DNA of 64,000 nucleotides, taken from positions 1 to 64,000 of the forward strand of contig JACMNB010000011.1 in assembly GCA_014378845.1 (NCBI GenBank), in the 5' to 3' direction. Below, one piece after another: positions 46,381 to 56,886 of the stretch. The first letter of the stretch is position 1, and every line of letters begins with the position of its first letter. A program made the position numbers and the translations under genes. Source of the stretch: Methylotenera sp. (GTDB lineage Bacteria; Pseudomonadota; Gammaproteobacteria; Burkholderiales; Methylophilaceae). The notes under the pieces are model-generated. The model ran no database searches. It saw only the letters and a program-made list of their open reading frames with translations, and was not told the DNA's origin.

Positions 46381-47472
46381 TTAGGTTAATAATTGATGCA
46401 ATTCATTGGGCGCAAATACGCCTTTTTCGGTAATAATGCCTGTCACCAGTCTTGCAGGTGTGATGTCAAAAGCAGGGTTGGCGGCTTTACTTTCTAGTGG
46501 TATTAGTCTCATTTTTTGTAGGCTGCCATCTTTGCTCAAACCCTGTAAAAAAGCCACTTCATCGCCGTCGCGCTCCTCAATTTCGATAGTGTTGTAGTCA
46601 CTTATTTGCCAATCAATCGTTGGTGTTGGCACGGCCGCATAAAATGGGATTCTATGATTAGCAACTATATTATCAAACGCTGCTAAGGCTTTTAAATAGG
46701 TGCCAATTTTGTTGCATACATCGCCATTGGCAGTCACGCGATCGGCGCCCACAATCACCATATCCACCAAGCCTTGTTGCATTAAATGCCCACCTGCGTT
46801 GTCGGTAATCACGGTGTGCGGCACGCCGTGTTGTGCTAGCTCCCACGCCGTTAAAAACGCGCCTTGATTGCGCGGCCGCGTTTCATCTACCCACACATGC
46901 ACACCAATACCTGCGTCGTGTGCGGCGTAAATGGGGCCAAGCGCAGTGCCAAAATCAACCGTAGCCAGCCAACCTGCATTGCAATGCGTAAGAATATTCA
47001 ATGTTTTATTGTTATATAAACGTTTAATGACTGCCAAACCGTGCTGGCCAATCGCTTGATTTTGCGCCACATCTTCCTCGGCAATAGTGGCGGCCTCGCG
47101 CCATGCGGCTAAATTGCGTGATGCTGAATTATTAAGCGTATTAGGTTTTTGCAGCACGCGCAACATGCGATTAACCGCCCACGCCAAATTGACGGCAGTT
47201 GGGCGACTATTAATCAGTAATTGTGCCGCGCGCAGCACATGCGCCTCAGCATCATCTTCTAGCGTCGCCAGCGCCATGCCATAAGCCGCCGCAACGCCAA
47301 TTAGCGGTGCGCCGCGCACTTGCATGGAGCCAATGGCATGTACCATTTGTTCTACGCTGGTGATGCGCACAATTTCAAACGCAAACGGCAATTTGGTTTG
47401 ATCGATTATCTCGACAAACTGACAGCGTGCATCTGGCCAAATGGTGCGGAAGTCTTTTTCGGCAACTCTCAT
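46381..47472 (-). CDS. mtnA: Methylthioribose-1-phosphate isomerase
   Basis: Isomerises 5-methylthioribose-1-phosphate to 5-methylthioribulose-1-phosphate in methionine salvage or 5'-deoxynucleoside disposal. The 363-residue protein belongs to the aIF-2B/MtnA family. It has the substrate motif RGAPLIGVAAAYGMA near 53-67, the catalytic Cys in THCNAGWLATVDFGTALG near 163-180 and the Asp in VIVGADRVTANGDVCNKIGT near 240-260. No other mtn genes flank it except the class II aldolase two genes downstream, and an MTA deaminase (mtaD) lies at 62020. The 340-bp AT-rich region upstream holds its promoter. Confidence 0.92.
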   Translation of the reverse strand: MRVAEKDFRTIWPDARCQFVEIIDQTKLPFAFEIVRITSVEQMVHAIGSMQVRGAPLIGVAAAYGMALATLEDDAEAHVLRAAQLLINSRPTAVNLAWAVNRMLRVLQKPNTLNNSASRNLAAWREAATIAEEDVAQNQAIGQHGLAVIKRLYNNKTLNILTHCNAGWLATVDFGTALGPIYAAHDAGIGVHVWVDETRPRNQGAFLTAWELAQHGVPHTVITDNAGGHLMQQGLVDMVIVGADRVTANGDVCNKIGTYLKALAAFDNIVANHRIPFYAAVPTPTIDWQISDYNTIEIEERDGDEVAFLQGLSKDGSLQKMRLIPLESKAANPAFDITPARLVTGIITEKGVFAPNELHQLLT

Positions 47473-47645
47473 TATTTTATATGGGATTAGTTAGCTGTCA
47501 ATTATTATAAACTCACTACAAATTAGAAAATGTCATTCAATATATTCGTTTTAGTTATAACAATTGCAAGCATTTATAGTGAAAAAGTATTTAAATTTAT
47601 TTATTTAAAACTTGCATTTTTTTGAGTTCTATTTTTTTACAGTTT

Positions 47646-47680
47646 CAATCCACAAAATCTGTGGATAACTTTGTGGATTA
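47646..47680. promoter_or_regulatory. Cluster of DnaA-box-like sites in AT-rich gap
   Basis: The gap 47473-47813 contains no gene. It is strongly AT-rich with repeated T tracts and holds TGTGGATAA (47660-47668, an exact DnaA box on the minus strand), TGTGGATTA (47672-47680, one mismatch) and CAATCCACA (47646-47654, two mismatches), all within 35 bp. No replication genes adjoin. It could be a DnaA-binding regulatory locus or the mtnA promoter region. Confidence 0.4.
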
Positions 47681-47813
47681 CTGTGTAACAAAAACGTAAC
47701 CTACCAATTTTAAAGGCTTTTTTCTAAAAGTTCATTTTTTAATCTACTTTTTTTACTATATAAATCAATCAGTTAAAAGATACCCCTTGTTTAATAAGGC
47801 TTTTTTGCTGTTG

Positions 47814-48629
47814 TTAATGTAGCACCTTAAGAGGTGTGCATAAATCGCTTATTTTTGGCAAAACCTGACAAACATTTTTGCCTGTGGTTTCAATGATTTG
47901 CGCAATTTCTAACCCGCGTAAGTCAGCCAAAACTTGTGCAATTTTGACTAATTCAATTGGTGAGTTTCGATTTTTATTGCCCACCCATTCGGGCGCAATA
48001 TCGGGCGAATCTGTCTCTAGTACAATGCTATCTAATGGTAAATTTTTAGCCAAATTACGCAAATGTAGCGCCCGCGAATAAGTCATCGCGCCCCCAAAGC
48101 CTAATTTAAAACCTAAATCAATCAGCGCATGCGCTTGCTGAGTGCTACCATTAAAGGCATGGGCTATGCCGCCGGTTACTTTGCAGCGACGCAAATGCTT
48201 TAATATGTCATCCACGGCTTTGCGCACATGCAAAATAACGGGCAAATTAAATTCCTTAGCAATTTTTAACTGTTCGCTAAAAAAATATTCCTGCGTTTCA
48301 CGATTATCGGTGGTCACGAAAAAATCTAAACCAATCTCGCCAACGCCAACCAATTGCGGATTAGATAATGCTAATTGCGCGGCAATCAGCTGCTTGAGCA
48401 ACACTAAATCACTTGGCTGCGCACTATCAACCGTCATGGGGTGTATACCAAGCGCGCACTTGCAATATTGATATTGATGAGATAATTCAATGACTTGCTG
48501 AAAATTTTGGCGCGACACAGCAGGAATTACAATAAAATCAACGCCCGCTTGCTTGGCGGCTTGCAGTACCACATCACGATCTAAATCAAATTCGGGCGCA
48601 TCAATGTGGCAATGACTATCAATTAACAT
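47814..48629 (-). CDS. tatD: TatD family 3'-5' DNA exonuclease/hydrolase
   Basis: A 271-residue metal-dependent hydrolase of the TatD superfamily (amidohydrolase fold). It has DSHCHIDAPEF with the first metal-ligand HxH at residues 4-6, the GEIGLDF segment near 97-103 with the metal-binding Glu, and VLETDSPDIAP near 205-215. TatD proteins act as DNA/RNA 3'-5' exonucleases in repair. It overlaps ribD by 7 bp (48623-48629). Start ATG 48629. Confidence 0.92.
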   Translation of the reverse strand: MLIDSHCHIDAPEFDLDRDVVLQAAKQAGVDFIVIPAVSRQNFQQVIELSHQYQYCKCALGIHPMTVDSAQPSDLVLLKQLIAAQLALSNPQLVGVGEIGLDFFVTTDNRETQEYFFSEQLKIAKEFNLPVILHVRKAVDDILKHLRRCKVTGGIAHAFNGSTQQAHALIDLGFKLGFGGAMTYSRALHLRNLAKNLPLDSIVLETDSPDIAPEWVGNKNRNSPIELVKIAQVLADLRGLEIAQIIETTGKNVCQVLPKISDLCTPLKVLH

Positions 48630-49777
48630 AGCGGCTTGGCCCGCAATCGAATGTCTGGCCCAATTTGGCGCAAATCAATAATTTGCAATGCAATAGCTTG
48701 ATTCATTTGCGTTATTTCTGGCAGCGCAAATAAGCCTTTTGCGGCGCTACCCATCAACTTTGGTGCGTAATAAATAATCACCTCATCAATCAAGCCTGCG
48801 GCCAACAGCGCGCCATTTAAGCCCTCACCGCCTTCTACTAGCACCTCGTTGATTTCCTGGCTGGCAAGGTGGCTTAATAGCGATTTTAAGCACACTTTGG
48901 CATCATTATTTGGTAGACATAAGAGCTGTGCGCCCGCGGCGAGTAATTGTGCTGATTTAAGCTGCGCGTCATTAGCAAAAGCAATTATCACATTACCGCC
49001 GTGCAAAATGTTGGCATCAATTGGCGTTCTTAAATCGCTATCAACAATCACTTTTAATGGTTGACGCAATGGCTGACGTAATCTTTGATGCACTGCTTGA
49101 CGCAATGATTGTTGGCTGTCCGTTTCTAAACCGCCGCTTTGCAACCTGACGCTCATGCTAGGGTTGTCAGCTAAAACTGTGCCAATACCCGTTAAAATCG
49201 CACAGCTGCGCGCGCGCCAATGCTGCACGTCCATACGCGCCGCTTCGCTGGTTATCCATTGGCTTTGGCCATTGTTTAGCGCAGATTTTCCATCTAAACT
49301 GCTGGCGATTTTGCTGCGCACAAACGGTTTTTGCTGCGTCATGCGCGAGATAAAACCAGGATTAAGTGCCTCAGCCTGTGCTTGCATTAATCCACTAGCA
49401 ACATTGATATGATTGACTTGCAAATGCGCTAAACCGTTGCCAGCAACTTGTGGATTAGGGTCTTGCATCGCCGCGATGACTGTTGTAATGCCCGCATTAA
49501 TAATGGCTTGCGCGCAAGGTGGTGTGCGGCCTATGTGGTTGCAGGGCTCAAGCGTGACATATAAGGTTGCGCCGCGTGCTTGCTGGCCCGCTTGGCGCAG
49601 TGCAAACACTTCTGCATGTGGATCACCCGCCTTTAAATGTGCGCCCTCGCCCACTATCTTGCCGTCTTTTACAATCACACATCCCACGCGCGGGTTGGGC
49701 ATCGTCGTATATAAGCCCTGCTCTGCCAGTTGCAAAGCGCGCGTCATACAAAGATGGTCTTCAGCAGTAAAAGCCAT
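48623..49777 (-). CDS. ribD: Bifunctional diaminohydroxyphosphoribosylaminopyrimidine deaminase/reductase
   Basis: Carries out the second and third steps of riboflavin synthesis. The 384-residue protein has a CMP/dCMP-deaminase-like domain (about 1-145) with zinc ligands in HAEVFAL near 52-58 and EPCNHIGRTPPC near 78-90, and a reductase domain (about 146-384) with the VEGGEGLNGALL motif. ATG 49777 (MAFTAEDHLCM) is chosen since an in-frame TTG 15 bases earlier adds MRINC without a ribosome site. The reductase contains a short tandem duplication (LRQPLRQPL) near residues 235-245. NrdR upstream is the normal neighbour. Confidence 0.94.
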   Translation of the reverse strand: MAFTAEDHLCMTRALQLAEQGLYTTMPNPRVGCVIVKDGKIVGEGAHLKAGDPHAEVFALRQAGQQARGATLYVTLEPCNHIGRTPPCAQAIINAGITTVIAAMQDPNPQVAGNGLAHLQVNHINVASGLMQAQAEALNPGFISRMTQQKPFVRSKIASSLDGKSALNNGQSQWITSEAARMDVQHWRARSCAILTGIGTVLADNPSMSVRLQSGGLETDSQQSLRQAVHQRLRQPLRQPLKVIVDSDLRTPIDANILHGGNVIIAFANDAQLKSAQLLAAGAQLLCLPNNDAKVCLKSLLSHLASQEINEVLVEGGEGLNGALLAAGLIDEVIIYYAPKLMGSAAKGLFALPEITQMNQAIALQIIDLRQIGPDIRLRAKPLC

Positions 49778-49804
49778 ACAATTTATGCGCAATTAATCAC
49801 AAAA

Positions 49805-50248
49805 CTATAGTTCACGTATTGCATCATGAAAGTCATCCACATCAGAAAAGCTGCGATACACCGATGCAAAGCGAATATACGCCACTTTATCCATCACTTT
49901 TAGCTCTTGCATCACACTTTCACCCAACTCGCGTGCAGGAATTTCACGCTCGCCAAGGCTCAACATTTTTTGCACAATGTGGTCGAGCGCACGGTCGATA
50001 TATTCGGTGGGTACTGGGCGTTTGTGGAGTGCGCGGGTAAAAGAAAGGCGCAATTTTTCGCGACTAAATTCTTCGCGCGTACCATTGGTTTTAACTACTT
50101 GTGGCAACTGCAAATCAGCTGTTTCAAAGGTGGTAAAGCGCCTATCGCAAGCACCGCACTTACGGCGACGGCGAATAGAATCGCCTTCGTCATTCACTCT
50201 AGAATCAATGACTTGGGTATCGGAGTCGCCGCAAAAAGGACATTTCAT
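49805..50248 (-). CDS. nrdR: Transcriptional repressor NrdR
   Basis: ATP/dATP-sensing repressor of ribonucleotide reductase genes. The 147-residue protein has an N-terminal zinc ribbon (MKCPFCGD ... [14 protein letters not shown]) and an ATP-cone domain from about residue 49 ([16 protein letters not shown]). No nrd genes occur in the window. It sits between glyA and ribD, a standard glyA-nrdR-ribD arrangement. A family B repeat separates it from glyA. Confidence 0.95.
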   Translation of the reverse strand: MKCPFCGDSDTQVIDSRVNDEGDSIRRRRKCGACDRRFTTFETADLQLPQVVKTNGTREEFSREKLRLSFTRALHKRPVPTEYIDRALDHIVQKMLSLGEREIPARELGESVMQELKVMDKVAYIRFASVYRSFSDVDDFHDAIREL

Positions 50249-50264
50249 AACAGTTATATCCTAT

Positions 50265-50352
50265 TGTAGGTGCGATTTTTAGATCGCGAATATAGCTCAG
50301 GCATCATTTACGATTGCAAGCGAAAATTCCCGCAATCAATTGCGCTCCTACC
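50265..50352. repeat. Family B palindromic repeat, nrdR-glyA gap
   Basis: Arms TGTAGGTGCG (50265-50274) and TGCGCTCCTACC (50341-50352) are inverted, with inner pairs GATTTTTAGATCGCG and CGAAAATTCCCGCAATC. It is 88 bp and fills the 110-bp gap, matching the copy at 5195-5262 in its outer arms. Confidence 0.7.
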
Positions 50353-50358
50353 AAAACC

Positions 50359-51606
50359 TTAAACACCATAAACAGGAAACCTTGCCGTTAAGGTATGTGC
50401 TTTATCTTTAGTCGCTGCAATCACGGTTTCAGAAGTCGGATTATCCAACACATCAGCAATTAGGTTCGCTACTTGACGCGCCTCGTCCTCCATAAAGCCG
50501 CGCGTAGTAATGGCAGGTGTTCCAATACGAATACCCGAAGTGACAAACGGGCTTTCTGGGTCATTAGGAATCGCGTTTTTATTCACCGTAATGTGCGCTA
50601 AACCAAGTGCTGCATCAGCCGCTTTACCCGTTAAGCCTTTAGGGCGAAGGTCAACCATAAACATGTGCGATTCTGTGCGGCCTGACACCACACGCAAGCC
50701 GCGCGCAATCAAAGTTTCGGCCATGGCTTGCGCGTTTTTAAGTACTTGCGCTTGATAGGTTTTAAACTCAGGCTGCGAAGCTTCTAAAAAAGCAGTGGCT
50801 TTACCTGCAATCACATGCATTAATGGCCCGCCTTGCAAGCTAGGAAACACGCTAGAATTCAGCGATTTTTCAAATTCGGCTTTGGCTAGAATAATGCCAC
50901 CACGCGGCCCGCGCAACGTTTTATGCGTGGTAGATGTGACAAAATCAGCATGCGGCACTGGGTTTGGGTACACACCGCCCGCAATTAGGCCTGAATAGTG
51001 TGCCATATCCACCATAAAATACGCACCGACTTTTTTGGCGATTTCACTCATGCGCGCCCAATCAAAGCGTAGTGCATAAGCACTAGCCCCACCAATCAGT
51101 AGCTTTGGCTTAGATTCAATAGCAATGCGCTCCATCTCATCGTAATCAATCTCTTCATGCTCGTTTAAGCCATACGCAACAATATTAAACAACTTGCCCG
51201 ATAAATTGGCCGGTGAGCCATGCGTCAGATGGCCGCCGTGGCCTAAATTCATGCCCATGATGGTGTCGCCAGGTTTTAAAATACTAAAATAAACGGCTTG
51301 ATTGGCTTGACTGCCGCTATGGGGTTGTACATTGGCATACTGCGCGCCGTATAAAGCTTTCAGGCGGTCAATTGCCAATTGTTCTACTTGATCCACATAC
51401 TCGCAGCCGCCGTAAAAACGCTTGCCCGGGTAGCCTTCAGCGTATTTATTGGTGAGCTGGGAGCCTTGCGCTTCCATGACCGCAGGGCTGGTATAATTTT
51501 CAGAGGCAATGAGCTCAATATGCTGATGTTGGCGCACGACTTCGGCGTTAATCATCGCATCCAATGCTGGGTCGGCAGAATTGAGTTTTTTTGAAATGCT
51601 AAACAT
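50359..51606 (-). CDS. glyA: Serine hydroxymethyltransferase
   Basis: Interconverts serine and glycine with tetrahydrofolate, a key C1-transfer step. The 415-residue PLP enzyme has [14 protein letters not shown] near 27-40, the [12 protein letters not shown] segment, and the PLP lysine in [14 protein letters not shown] near 222-235. ATG 51606 (MFSISKK) is chosen because an earlier TTG in frame lacks a ribosome site. In methylotrophs this enzyme may also link formaldehyde-derived C1 units to serine, which is inference. It lacks visible glycine-riboswitch features upstream. Confidence 0.95.
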   Translation of the reverse strand: MFSISKKLNSADPALDAMINAEVVRQHQHIELIASENYTSPAVMEAQGSQLTNKYAEGYPGKRFYGGCEYVDQVEQLAIDRLKALYGAQYANVQPHSGSQANQAVYFSILKPGDTIMGMNLGHGGHLTHGSPANLSGKLFNIVAYGLNEHEEIDYDEMERIAIESKPKLLIGGASAYALRFDWARMSEIAKKVGAYFMVDMAHYSGLIAGGVYPNPVPHADFVTSTTHKTLRGPRGGIILAKAEFEKSLNSSVFPSLQGGPLMHVIAGKATAFLEASQPEFKTYQAQVLKNAQAMAETLIARGLRVVSGRTESHMFMVDLRPKGLTGKAADAALGLAHITVNKNAIPNDPESPFVTSGIRIGTPAITTRGFMEDEARQVANLIADVLDNPTSETVIAATKDKAHTLTARFPVYGV

Positions 51607-51762
51607 AATGGTGAATGTTTCCAAAAGAGTTGATTAAATTTGAATTATTTTAACATGCAAGGCTAGCTTAACAAACTTAAGCGCATAACAGAATTTCGCA
51701 ATCCCATGGTGCGCGACGTTATGTGCGCGTTATAATGAGTGATTATTAACTCTTAAAGTTGC

Positions 51763-51960
51763 ATGATGAAGTGGACTAACAGTCAACAAATTGCCGAAGC
51801 GTTATTCGATAAACATCCCGAGATTGACCCTAGCACTATACGGTTTACCGATTTAATGGCGTGGGTGATGGCTTTAGATGGCTTTGACGACACGCCTGAG
51901 CATTGCGGCGAGAAGATCTTAGAAGCCATTCAATTGGCTTGGCTAAATGAACATGCATAA
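51763..51960 (+). CDS. iscX: IscX-like Fe-S assembly protein
   Basis: A 65-residue acidic protein of the IscX (YfhJ) family: KWTNSQQIAEALFDKHPEIDP, then RFTDLMAWVMALDGFDD and EKILEAIQLAW, the family pattern over full length. IscX binds IscS and is thought to regulate Fe-S assembly. Two successive ATGs (51763 and 51766) are possible; the family begins at the second (MKW). A -10 TATAAT lies at 51731-51736 with no clear -35. Here it is isolated from isc genes. Confidence 0.9.
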   Translation: MMKWTNSQQIAEALFDKHPEIDPSTIRFTDLMAWVMALDGFDDTPEHCGEKILEAIQLAWLNEHA

Positions 51961-52036
51961 GCCGAACTGTTGAAAGTAAATTGGTTAAGCTTAAACAGGC
52001 TTAATAGCTAGCCAATTAAAAACTAAACGCTGCAAC

Positions 52037-52423
52037 ATGCAAACCACTATTCTCATTGCTTTATTTGCGCTTTTTGTAAAGCATTTTATTTGCGATTTTC
52101 CGCTGCAAATTTGGCCTTGGATGTACCGCAACAAAAGCACTTATTTGCACCCAGGCGGCATTGCCCATGCCGCTATTCACGGCGCGGGCACTTTTGGTGT
52201 GCTGATTTTTTTTGATATTACTTTTGCATGCTTAGCAGGTTTGTTTGACATGCTGGTGCACTATCATATCGACTGGGCAAAGATGAATATGAATGCCCGC
52301 TACCATTTAAAACCTGATAATAGCGAGTGGTTTTGGATCGCTATGGGTTTCGATCAACTCTTGCATCATGCGACCTATTTTATTATTGTGTATTATGCCT
52401 TTATCTATTATCACTCAACGTAA
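52037..52423 (+). CDS. DUF3307 family membrane protein
   Basis: A 128-residue integral membrane protein. It has an N-terminal helix with KHFICDFPLQ near residues 15-24, a HAAIHGAGTFGVLIFF segment (about 43-58) and GFDQLLHHATYFIIVYYAF near 106-124. The pattern of His-rich helix ends (HxxxD, HGxG, DQLLHH) matches DUF3307, a family of unknown function. It follows iscX by 76 bp and precedes the phosphomannomutase gene. Confidence 0.78.
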   Translation: MQTTILIALFALFVKHFICDFPLQIWPWMYRNKSTYLHPGGIAHAAIHGAGTFGVLIFFDITFACLAGLFDMLVHYHIDWAKMNMNARYHLKPDNSEWFWIAMGFDQLLHHATYFIIVYYAFIYYHST

Positions 52424-52468
52424 TTTAGCCTTACTCCAATTGTCCAATTAATCACTTGTTGACCCACT

Positions 52469-53872
52469 ATGCAAAACAACCTCATTCCCAAAGAAATTTT
52501 TAAAGCCTACGATATTCGCGGTATTGTCGGTAAAACCTTAACGCCCGCTATTGTAGAATTGATTGGTCACGCGCTTGGAAGCGAAGCCAAACAACGTTTG
52601 CAGACCGAAATTTGCATCGGCTATGATGGCCGCTTATCTGGCCCAGAGCTGGCTGAAGCGCTGTCATTAGGCATTCGCAAAGCAGGCGTTAATGTGGTGA
52701 ATTTGCGCATGGTGGCAACGCCGATGGTGTATTTTGCGGCGCATCATTTAAACAACCATTGCGGCGTAATGGTGACTGGCAGCCACAACCCACCCGATTA
52801 TAACGGCCTAAAAATGGTGCTGGCGGGCGAAACATTGTCAAACGATAGTATTCAAAGTTTGCGCCACCGCATTGAATACAATTTATTGACCTATGGCGAT
52901 GGTTTAGAGCGCAGTTATGATATTGCGCCCAATTACATCGCTGATATTAAAGCCGATATTAATTTAACTCGGCCGCTACAAATCTCGGTAGATTGCGGTA
53001 ATGGCGTGGCGGGCGCCTTTACCAAAACTTTATATAACGCCATTGGTTGCCGCGTGGATGAGCTATTTTGCGAGGTAGATGGCACTTTTCCCAATCACCA
53101 TCCTGACCCATCTGTGCCAGAAAATTTGAATGATTTAATCGGCGCACTTAAAACCACGCGATCTGAGCTGGGCCTTGCGTTTGATGGCGATGGCGATAGG
53201 CTGGGCGTGGTGACTAAAGACGGCAATATTATCTATCCCGATCGGCAAATGCTGCTTTTTGCGCAAGATGTGCTCAGCCGCAATAAAAATGCCACCATTA
53301 TTTTTGATGTAAAATCGACGCGTAATTTAGCGCCGTGGATTCGTAAACTAGGCGGTAATCCAATAATGTGGAAGACTGGCCATAGTTTAGTGAAAGCTAA
53401 AATTAAAGAAACCGGCGCTGCTTTGGCGGGCGAGATGAGCGGCCATATTTTCTTTAATGACAACGATTCTTATGGCAAAAAACGCTGGTACGGCTTTGAT
53501 GATGGCTTATACGCTGGTGCGCGCTTGCTGGAAATTTTAAGCAACTTCGCTAATCCATCCGAAATTCTCAATAGCCTGCCCGACAGCGTTAGCACGCCAG
53601 AGCAGCATATTCAGATGAAAGAAGGCGAGCCACATTTACTGATAGCGCAACTACAAAAGACAGCCGACTTTACTGACGCGGTAGAGGTCATTACCATTGA
53701 CGGCTTACGCGTAGAATACCCAGATGGCTTTGGTTTAATGCGGCCAAGCAATACTACGCCAGTGGTTGTATTGCGTTTTGAGGCAGATAACAATGCAGCG
53801 CTTCTACGCATTCAAGCCAAGTTTAGAGATGTGATTTGGGAAGTTGCGCCGCACGTAGCGCTACCTTTCTAA
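52469..53872 (+). CDS. algC: Phosphomannomutase/phosphoglucomutase
   Basis: A 467-residue alpha-D-phosphohexomutase of the AlgC/ManB type, interconverting hexose-1- and hexose-6-phosphates for nucleotide-sugar and exopolysaccharide synthesis. It has the phosphoserine loop TGSHNPPDYNGLKM near 107-120, metal loop FDGDGDRLG near 241-249, sugar-binding GEMSGHIFF near 322-330 and the phosphate-binding RPSNTTPVVVLRFEA near 425-440. A distinct phosphoglucomutase (pgm) lies at 55133. Start ATG 52469. Confidence 0.93.
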   Translation: MQNNLIPKEIFKAYDIRGIVGKTLTPAIVELIGHALGSEAKQRLQTEICIGYDGRLSGPELAEALSLGIRKAGVNVVNLRMVATPMVYFAAHHLNNHCGVMVTGSHNPPDYNGLKMVLAGETLSNDSIQSLRHRIEYNLLTYGDGLERSYDIAPNYIADIKADINLTRPLQISVDCGNGVAGAFTKTLYNAIGCRVDELFCEVDGTFPNHHPDPSVPENLNDLIGALKTTRSELGLAFDGDGDRLGVVTKDGNIIYPDRQMLLFAQDVLSRNKNATIIFDVKSTRNLAPWIRKLGGNPIMWKTGHSLVKAKIKETGAALAGEMSGHIFFNDNDSYGKKRWYGFDDGLYAGARLLEILSNFANPSEILNSLPDSVSTPEQHIQMKEGEPHLLIAQLQKTADFTDAVEVITIDGLRVEYPDGFGLMRPSNTTPVVVLRFEADNNAALLRIQAKFRDVIWEVAPHVALPF

Positions 53873-53926
53873 ATAAAATTTAATCGCCTAAGTTAATCAC
53901 AACTTTAAACACAGCCAGGTCAACAA

Positions 53927-54403
53927 TTGTCGCGTAACAGCCTACTATTTTCGATTGTTTGGCTAGCCTTAGCGTTTGGCATTTATGTCATTGTCGATAA
54001 CATTCAAAACCCCAATAAAGCGTTTCGCTTAGGCAATAATGCGAACAGCGTCACGCTTAAACGTGGCTTAGATGGCCATTATCGCGCCGAAGCGTTTATC
54101 AATAATCAAAAAATAAATGTGTTGGTCGATACGGGCGCAACGGGCGTGGCTATTTCGCAATCGGTAGCCAATAAACTCGGCTTAAAAAGTATAGACGCTG
54201 TAGCAACCAATACTGCCAATGGCGACAGCGTGGGCTATATGGTGCGCCTAGAATCTGTGAAAGTAGGCGGTGTTGAGGCCAACAATGTGGCCGCGATGAT
54301 TGCGCCAGGCCTTGATGGTGATGTGCTGCTGGGAATGAGTTATTTAGGCCGCATGGACGTAAGGCTGTTTAAAAACCAAATGACAATTAAGCAAGTTGAG
54401 TAA
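53927..54403 (+). CDS. Retropepsin-like aspartyl protease (TIGR02281 type)
   Basis: A 158-residue membrane-anchored protein with one N-terminal helix (about 7-24) and a single-domain clan AA protease fold. The catalytic motif VLVDTGATGVAIS is near residues 66-78 and DVLLGMSYLGRM near 135-146 is the conserved second loop. It probably acts in the periplasm as a dimer; substrates are unknown. The start is TTG 53927 with AGGT seven bases upstream; no ATG gives the anchor. Confidence 0.85.
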   Translation: MSRNSLLFSIVWLALAFGIYVIVDNIQNPNKAFRLGNNANSVTLKRGLDGHYRAEAFINNQKINVLVDTGATGVAISQSVANKLGLKSIDAVATNTANGDSVGYMVRLESVKVGGVEANNVAAMIAPGLDGDVLLGMSYLGRMDVRLFKNQMTIKQVE

Positions 54404-54522
54404 ATTTATTGCTACTAACTAATTGATTGTAAACATTTTATTTTTATTCTCTAAAACAATTGTAAGTAATGTGAAGTTTGCTATGACTAATGGTGGCTAG
54501 CTAGCAAACCTGCATTACTAAC

Positions 54523-54545
54523 AAGTCTGGTGACAAACCAGACTT
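54523..54545 (+). promoter_or_regulatory. Leader hairpin upstream of EF-hand gene
   Basis: A perfect 9-bp stem AAGTCTGGT (54523-54531) and ACCAGACTT (54537-54545) with loop GACAA, 17 bp before the AGGAG (54563-54567) of the EF-hand gene. No T-tract follows, so it is not a normal terminator; it may stabilise the leader or bind a regulator. Confidence 0.45.
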
Positions 54546-54574
54546 ACAAATTAAAACTTTTTAGGAGATTTAAA

Positions 54575-55060
54575 ATGAAATTATCTTTAACCAAAACCGC
54601 ACTTGCTGCTAGTGTGTTGCTGTCTGTTGCAGCCTTTTCTGCGCCAGTTTTTGCGGCAGATGCAATGCTAGGCACTGGTGGTTATGCTCGCCAATTACAA
54701 AAAATGGACATGATGAAAATGTTAGACGCTGATGGCAATCACATGGTAACCGCAGCCGAGGCAGATTCATACTACAACAGCGTGTTTGATACGCTAAACA
54801 AAGATGGTGACGACTCGTTAGAAGCCAATGAATGGACAGGCCCAAGCAAAAACTTAAAATTGGATTTAGCCACGGGCGGTTACAGCCGCGAGCTGCGTTC
54901 AATGAAAATGATGAGATTGATGGATGCAGATGGTGACCACAAAGTGACGCGCGATGAATTTTTAAGCCATCATCGTGCGGTTTTTGCAAAACTTGACACC
55001 TCAAGCGACCAAGAACTAAGCGCAACAGAATGGTCAATGAAAGGCCTGCTAGGTAAATAA
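54575..55060 (+). CDS. Secreted EF-hand protein with internal duplication
   Basis: A 161-residue exported calcium-binding protein: signal peptide ending VFAADA (cleavage near residue 28), then two homologous 60-residue halves. Each half begins GGY-(A/S)-R-(Q/E)-L, runs through MMKML/MMRLM, a DADG loop (DADGNHMVTAAEA; DADGDHKVTRDEF) and a second loop (NKDGDDSLEANEW; DTSSDQELSATEW), giving four EF-hands. ATG 54575 is set by AGGAG at 54563-54567; an upstream ATG at 54530 would disrupt the signal. It ends at a strong bidirectional terminator. Role unknown; possibly envelope calcium binding. Confidence 0.88.
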   Translation: MKLSLTKTALAASVLLSVAAFSAPVFAADAMLGTGGYARQLQKMDMMKMLDADGNHMVTAAEADSYYNSVFDTLNKDGDDSLEANEWTGPSKNLKLDLATGGYSRELRSMKMMRLMDADGDHKVTRDEFLSHHRAVFAKLDTSSDQELSATEWSMKGLLGK

Positions 55061-55093
55061 ATACTGGGCAAATAATTTCGTATTATCCACAAG

Positions 55094-55124
55094 ATAAAGC
55101 CAGCTTTTGCTGGCTTTATTTTTT
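55094..55124. terminator. Bidirectional terminator between EF-hand gene and pgm
   Basis: An 11-bp stem ATAAAGCCAGC (55094-55104) and GCTGGCTTTAT (55109-55119), loop TTTT, followed by T residues to 55124. It lies between two convergent genes. Confidence 0.88.
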
Positions 55125-55132
55125 GAAGCTTT

Positions 55133-56761
<1,629 letters not shown>

Positions 56762-56886
56762 TTAATCCTAATTGATGAACAAAATTATAGTCGAAAATGG
56801 CGATGCATTGCTTTTAAGCTCCTCTCTTTCACAATTATTGATGACTGCGGACGTAATCCACACCGAAATTTAAGGTAAAATACCGG

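Noticed and set aside
47473-47813. Chromosomal origin of replication
   Set aside because: Only one exact DnaA box and no dnaA, dnaN, gidA or parAB neighbours; I keep it only as a DnaA-box cluster.
49413-49796. 127-codon plus-strand frame opposite ribD
   Set aside because: It is the antisense shadow of the conserved deaminase domain; composition follows the ribD codons.
51625-51762. Glycine riboswitch upstream of glyA
   Set aside because: The 138-bp region between glyA and iscX lacks the tandem aptamer pattern and is too short.
54480-54500. Sigma-54 promoter before the second EF-hand gene
   Set aside because: A GG-N10-GC spacing occurs by chance but flanking positions do not match the consensus and no TGTC-N10-GACA sites are near.
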